Shown here in pieces: positions 7,292 to 10,338 of a stretch of DNA of 10,338 bases (position 1 is the first letter of the stretch; each line of letters starts with the position of its first letter). A model generated the notes under the pieces. The model was not told where the DNA came from. It did no database searches and was given only the letters and a program-made list of their open reading frames with translations. Origin of the DNA: Clostridia bacterium (GTDB lineage Bacteria; Bacillota; Clostridia; Oscillospirales; Acutalibacteraceae); NCBI GenBank assembly GCA_017552845.1, contig JAFZOE010000358.1:1-10338 (forward strand), in the 5' to 3' direction. A program made the translations under genes and the position numbers.

Positions 7292-8560
7292 ATGACAGAT
7301 ATTTCATCGGTTTTTCCGACACTGAAATATGATGATAAATATGACTGCGGCGACGATACTTTTATGTTCGTCGTCGCAGATACCGATGCCGTCCGCTTTG
7401 AGGAACTCTGCAGAGAAGCCGAAAAAGCGGGCTTTAATCTTATTGATTCAAATAATATTGACTCAAATCTTTCGCGCACATACAGGAAAGATTATCTGCT
7501 TCATATTTATTATGTTCCCTCTGAGAAAACAATCAGAATCATTGCAGACGGAATGACCGGCGAATACGTCCCCTCGCCCGTAAAATCGGGAAACGAGCCG
7601 CCCGTCCTCTGGCAGTTTGAGGTCGACCATTCGCTTATAGACTGCGGAATGTGTTATATCATGCGCTGTGACGACGGCAGCTTCTTTATAATTGATACTC
7701 CGCACTGGTATTCGGTCAATGACGATGTCCGAATCATCGAGTTCCTCAGGAAGATATCGGGTGAGGAGAAACCGCGTGTATCAGGCTGGTTTTTCAGCCA
7801 CGCACACGAGGATCATATCGGTAAATTCAATGATATAATTGCCTATCATTATGATAAGATTTCGATAGACACAGTGTATTATAATTTTCCCTCGCCTTCA
7901 CACAGGGACGCACCGTGGGAAATCCAGTTTTTCAACGGGATGCGCGATTTCAGGGAGAATCTCGACATGCACCCGGAAATACGCCGTGTGAAGGTGCATA
8001 CGGGAATGCGCTTTGCAGTTAAGAATATTGCGCTTACTGTTCTCTGCACCCATGAGGATATTCATCCGCTTTCAACTCTTGATTTCAATAATACATCGAG
8101 CGTAATCATGGCAGAATGTGCCGGCACGCGAATCTTCTTCCCCGGAGACGCCTCGGCTCACAGCGACAGTGTGATGATAAGGCGCTATAACGATGCGCTC
8201 AGATGCGATATAATGCAGGTGGCGCATCACGGCCATTCGGGCACCTCGCCGGAATTCTACCGCAGGGCTGGCGCGAAATGCGCGCTGTTCCCGGTTACTC
8301 AGATTAAATTCGACGAGGAACTGCCGCGCCAGGAGAGCAACCGCACTGCAATTGAAATCGCCGATGAATACTATATTGCATCAAACGGCACGGTTGATAT
8401 TCCTCTCCCCTACTCGCCCCGTAATGTGCGCGTTTATCCCGATGAAACCTTTGAGGATTTTGAGGGAATTTTCAACCTCTGGTGCTATGAATATACCGAT
8501 GAATACAAGGAGCGCTTATATAAGGAACACTTAAAAAGAAAGGTTGACAAAAACCCCTAA
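7292..8560 (+). CDS. ComEC-like metallo-beta-lactamase-fold hydrolase, soluble, with extra N-terminal domain
   Basis: The 422-residue product carries the metallo-beta-lactamase zinc motifs: HAHEDH (H170, H172, D174, H175), the metal-bridging aspartate in FFPGDAS (D286), and HHGHSG (H312, H313). The block NTSSVIMAE...GDAS...VAHHGHSGTSPEFY resembles the C-terminal domain of the DNA-uptake protein ComEC and its free-standing relatives. There is no ComEC channel and no membrane segment or signal peptide, so the protein is probably cytoplasmic. Residues 1-105 or so form an alpha/beta-looking region that I do not recognise. The C-terminus (390-422) is rich in charged and aromatic residues. The substrate could be a nucleic acid or another phosphodiester; the sequence does not settle this. 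GAGGA lies five bases before the ATG, and only 15 bases separate it from the M23 gene, so the two are surely co-transcribed. The tRNA promoter overlaps its last codons. Confidence 0.82.
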   Translation: MTDISSVFPTLKYDDKYDCGDDTFMFVVADTDAVRFEELCREAEKAGFNLIDSNNIDSNLSRTYRKDYLLHIYYVPSEKTIRIIADGMTGEYVPSPVKSGNEPPVLWQFEVDHSLIDCGMCYIMRCDDGSFFIIDTPHWYSVNDDVRIIEFLRKISGEEKPRVSGWFFSHAHEDHIGKFNDIIAYHYDKISIDTVYYNFPSPSHRDAPWEIQFFNGMRDFRENLDMHPEIRRVKVHTGMRFAVKNIALTVLCTHEDIHPLSTLDFNNTSSVIMAECAGTRIFFPGDASAHSDSVMIRRYNDALRCDIMQVAHHGHSGTSPEFYRRAGAKCALFPVTQIKFDEELPRQESNRTAIEIADEYYIASNGTVDIPLPYSPRNVRVYPDETFEDFEGIFNLWCYEYTDEYKERLYKEHLKRKVDKNP

Positions 8561-8572
8561 AACAATTATAAT
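8544..8572 (+). promoter_or_regulatory. Full-consensus promoter for tRNA-Leu
   Basis: TTGACA (8544-8549), exactly 17 bases, then TATAAT (8567-8572) match the sigma-A consensus at all twelve positions. The -35 box lies inside the last codons of the MBL gene, whose stop codon (8558-8560) is in the spacer. The transcript should start near 8579, about 11 bases before the tRNA. Such strength is normal for stable RNA genes. Confidence 0.9.
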
Positions 8573-8589
8573 ATCGATTGCAATATTAT

Positions 8590-8676
8590 GCCGGTGTGGC
8601 GGAATAGGCAGACGCAAGGGACTTAAAATCCCTCGCAGGCAACTGCGTACCGGTTCAAGTCCGGTCACCGGCACCA
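8590..8676 (+). tRNA. tRNA-Leu, anticodon UAA
   Basis: The seven-base-pair acceptor stem is perfect (GCCGGTG, 8590-8596, with CACCGGC, 8666-8672), followed by the discriminator A and an encoded CCA end (8673-8676). The anticodon stem AGGGA/TCCCT (8617-8621, 8629-8633) holds the loop CTTAAAA, with TAA at 8624-8626, so it reads UUA codons (and UUG by wobble). The long variable arm CGCAG-GCAA-CTGCG confirms the class II (leucine) type, and the T arm CCGG-TTCAAGT-CCGG is normal. It is 87 bases long including CCA. A consensus promoter precedes it and a hairpin terminator starts two bases after it. Confidence 0.97.
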
Positions 8677-8678
8677 TC

Positions 8679-8709
8679 AAAACCTGCCTCATGGCAGGTT
8701 TTGGTTTTT
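8679..8709 (+). terminator. Hairpin terminator after tRNA-Leu
   Basis: A perfect ten-base-pair stem (8679-8688 with 8693-8702) with the loop TCAT is followed by GGTTTTT. The T-run is interrupted by GG directly after the stem, so termination may be partial. It lies between the tRNA and sufC; no separate promoter is evident in the 25 bases left before the sufC ribosome site region. Confidence 0.8.
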
Positions 8710-8734
8710 ATAAAGAATACTGAAGGAGACGCAA

Positions 8735-9481
8735 ATGCTTGAATTAAAGAATGTTTCTTTCGGCGCCCAGAGCGACGGAAAGCATAAGGAAATCATAGAC
8801 GGGGTTGACTTATCAATACCCGATAACAAATTCATAGTTATAACCGGCCCGAACGGCGGCGGAAAATCCACTCTCGCGAAGCTCATCGCCGGTATAGAGA
8901 AGCCGACGGCGGGCAGAATAATCTTTGACGGCGAAGATATCACGGAAAAAAGTATCACCGAGAGAGCAAAAATGGGTATCGGTTTCGCTTTTCAGCAGCC
9001 CGTGCGCTTCAAGGGAATCACCGTGCTCGATCTTCTGAGAATGGCGGAGGGCAGGAATCTCTCGGTTTCCGAGGCCTGCGCTTACCTTTCGGAGGTCGGC
9101 CTGTGCGCCAAGGATTATATCAGCCGCGAAGTTAATTCTTCGCTTTCGGGCGGCGAACTCAAGCGAATTGAAATCGCGACTATTCTCGCGAGAAACGTGA
9201 AACTCGCTCTCTTTGACGAGCCTGAGGCGGGCATTGACCTCTGGAGCTTCAAGAATCTTATCCGTATATTCGAAAATATGAGAAGCAAAGACAAATCAAG
9301 GACTGTTGTCGTCATCTCCCATCAGGAGAGAATTCTCAGCATAGCCGATGAGATTATCGTGCTTGCTGACGGCAAGCTTGTCAAAAGCGGGACAAAGGAA
9401 GAAATACTGCCCGAGATTATCGGCAGCGGCTATGCGATGAGCGTCTGCCCGAGAATGGAAGGAGGCGCCGAAAATGAATAA
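8735..9481 (+). CDS. sufC: Fe-S cluster assembly ATPase SufC
   Basis: SufC is a cytoplasmic ABC-type ATPase that binds the SufB/SufD scaffold and uses ATP to drive the rearrangement needed to build iron-sulfur clusters. The 248-residue product has the usual SufC length and every ABC motif: Walker A GPNGGGKST (38-46), the Q-loop in FAFQQP (85-89), signature LSGGE (137-141), Walker B LALFDEPEAGID (157-168) and the switch histidine in SHQERI (H196). EPEAGID, in place of the EPTSGLD common in transporters, and the lack of any membrane partner favour SufC over a transporter ATPase. GAAGGAG lies six bases before the ATG. The stop codon overlaps the start of the next gene by eight bases, so the two are translationally linked. 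No IscR/Rrf2-type regulator gene precedes it. Confidence 0.92.
   Translation: MLELKNVSFGAQSDGKHKEIIDGVDLSIPDNKFIVITGPNGGGKSTLAKLIAGIEKPTAGRIIFDGEDITEKSITERAKMGIGFAFQQPVRFKGITVLDLLRMAEGRNLSVSEACAYLSEVGLCAKDYISREVNSSLSGGELKRIEIATILARNVKLALFDEPEAGIDLWSFKNLIRIFENMRSKDKSRTVVVISHQERILSIADEIIVLADGKLVKSGTKEEILPEIIGSGYAMSVCPRMEGGAENE
9459..9465 (+). promoter_or_regulatory. Ribosome binding site for sufB inside sufC
   Basis: AAGGAGG, a near-perfect Shine-Dalgarno sequence, lies eight bases before the ATG at 9474 and within the last sufC codons. It fixes the sufB start and explains how the overlapping gene is translated. Confidence 0.85.
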
Positions 9482-10338
9482 ACTCGATGCCGTCCAGATG
9501 CGGCTCATGAGAGAAATCGCCGACCTTCACGATGTTCCCGAGGGAGCATATAATCTGCGTGCAAACGGAGAATCCGTCGGCAGGAATACCACCGCGAGCA
9601 TTGATATCATAAGTAAGACAGATGTCAGCGGTATTGATATAAAAATCAAGGATAACACGGTCAAAGAAAGCGTTCATATCCCCGTTGTGCTAAGCGAGAG
9701 CGGTCTCAAAGAGACGGTTTACAACGATTTCTATGTCGGCGAAAACTGCGATGTGCTTATCGTGGCCGGCTGCGGAATTGACAACTGCGGCAAACAGGAC
9801 AGCCAGCATGACGGCGTCCACCGCTTCTTCATCGGCAAGAATTCAAAGGTCCGCTATGTTGAAAAGCATTACGGCTCGGGCGACGGCGACGGCAAGAGAA
9901 TTCTCAACCCCGTAACCGAGGCATACCTTGAAGAAGGCAGCACCATGGAGATGGAAATGGTGCAGATAAAGGGCGTTGACTCAACCCGCCGCACAACCGT
10001 GGCAGAGCTTAAGAAAGATGCCAAGCTAATAGTCCGCGAGCGCCTGATGACTCACGGCGTGCAGACGGCGGAGAGCATTTATAAAGTAACCCTTGCCGAA
10101 GACGGTTCGAGCGCGGATGTTGTTTCCCGCTCCGTAGCGCGCGACAGCAGCTTCCAGAAGCTCGATCTCTGTGTTATCGGCAACGCGGAATGCAGCGGAC
10201 ACACCGAATGCGATTCGATTATTATGGATAACGGCAGAATCCTCGCAGTTCCCTCGCTCGAGGCAAACAGCGTTGATGCCCAGCTGGTCCACGAAGCGGC
10301 AATCGGCAAGATTGCAGGCGAGCAGCTTATCAAGCTCA
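9474..10338 (+). CDS. sufB: SufB/SufD-family Fe-S assembly scaffold, C-terminal end missing
   Basis: The first 288 codons are visible before the right edge. The protein partners the ATPase encoded just upstream and should form the cytoplasmic scaffold on which iron-sulfur clusters are built. Conserved SufB/SufD core segments are clear: YVEKHYG (128-134), ERLMTHG (189-195), SRSVARDSS (218-226), GHTECDSIIMD (242-252) and HEAAIGKIAGEQL (273-285). C246 and E274 are 28 residues apart, close to the 29 between the essential Cys405 and Glu434 of E. coli SufB, so SufB-like activity is likely; automatic annotation may call it SufD. Additional cysteines C100 and C105 in GCGIDNCG stand out. It lacks the long N-terminal region of classical SufB, resembling the short scaffold of compact SufBC systems in clostridia and archaea. 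Whether a second scaffold, SufS or SufU follows is outside the window. Confidence 0.88.
   Translation, partial: MNKLDAVQMRLMREIADLHDVPEGAYNLRANGESVGRNTTASIDIISKTDVSGIDIKIKDNTVKESVHIPVVLSESGLKETVYNDFYVGENCDVLIVAGCGIDNCGKQDSQHDGVHRFFIGKNSKVRYVEKHYGSGDGDGKRILNPVTEAYLEEGSTMEMEMVQIKGVDSTRRTTVAELKKDAKLIVRERLMTHGVQTAESIYKVTLAEDGSSADVVSRSVARDSSFQKLDLCVIGNAECSGHTECDSIIMDNGRILAVPSLEANSVDAQLVHEAAIGKIAGEQLIKL

Noticed and set aside
7292..8560. True competence gene comEC
   Set aside because: The transmembrane competence domain is absent; only the MBL part is similar.
8590..8676. tRNA-Leu as an integration site for a mobile element
   Set aside because: No integrase, no repeated tRNA 3' end and no foreign-looking genes follow; the next genes are suf housekeeping genes.
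8735..9481. ATPase of an ABC transporter
   Set aside because: There is no permease or binding-protein gene nearby, and the overlapping next gene is a SufB/SufD scaffold, which settles it as SufC.

Overview
The window looks like chromosomal DNA from a Firmicute, most likely an uncultured gut- or rumen-type clostridium (Oscillospiraceae/Ruminococcaceae-like). The reasons are strong AGGAGG-type ribosome sites, TTGACA/TATAAT promoters in AT-rich gaps, a tRNA with encoded CCA, a G5-M23 peptidase of a clostridial style, and a compact SufC-SufB pair. This placement is an inference from style, not from a marker gene. I see no insertion sequence, phage gene or CRISPR array. Coding density is high and no gap between genes exceeds 300 bases.

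Layout. Two minus-strand genes open the window: a secreted von Willebrand A protein cut off by the left edge (1-423), and upstream of it a cytoplasmic GH63/GH37-like (alpha/alpha)6-barrel glycosidase (512-2173). A divergent promoter region (2174-2307) separates the glycosidase from a plus-strand membrane-anchored metallophosphoesterase (2308-3408). A strong two-way hairpin terminator (3416-3444) serves that gene and the convergent ispE (3459-4298, minus strand, isoprenoid synthesis). A second divergent promoter region (4299-4446) leads rightward into a tight cluster: an rmlD-type dTDP-sugar reductase, a large membrane-anchored G5-M23 protein and a ComEC-like metallo-beta-lactamase-fold hydrolase (4447-8560). 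A consensus promoter overlapping the end of the last gene drives tRNA-Leu(UAA) (8590-8676). The tRNA is followed by a hairpin terminator and then sufC and a SufB/SufD-type scaffold gene that runs off the right edge.

How the genes work together. The rmlD-M23-MBL cluster plausibly concerns the cell envelope: nucleotide-sugar supply plus a peptidoglycan-facing protein. SufC and SufB form an ATPase-scaffold pair for iron-sulfur cluster assembly. IspE, tRNA-Leu and Suf are housekeeping. The glycosidase, the phosphoesterase and the von Willebrand protein have no visible functional link.

Most unusual points. The M23 domain has proline in place of the third zinc-ligand histidine. The same protein has a long charged cytoplasmic tail. 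The MBL protein carries a ComEC-like domain with no channel and an unfamiliar N-terminal region. A consensus tRNA promoter is embedded in coding sequence. The suf genes appear to lack their own promoter. I found no clear evidence of an entirely new multi-gene system.
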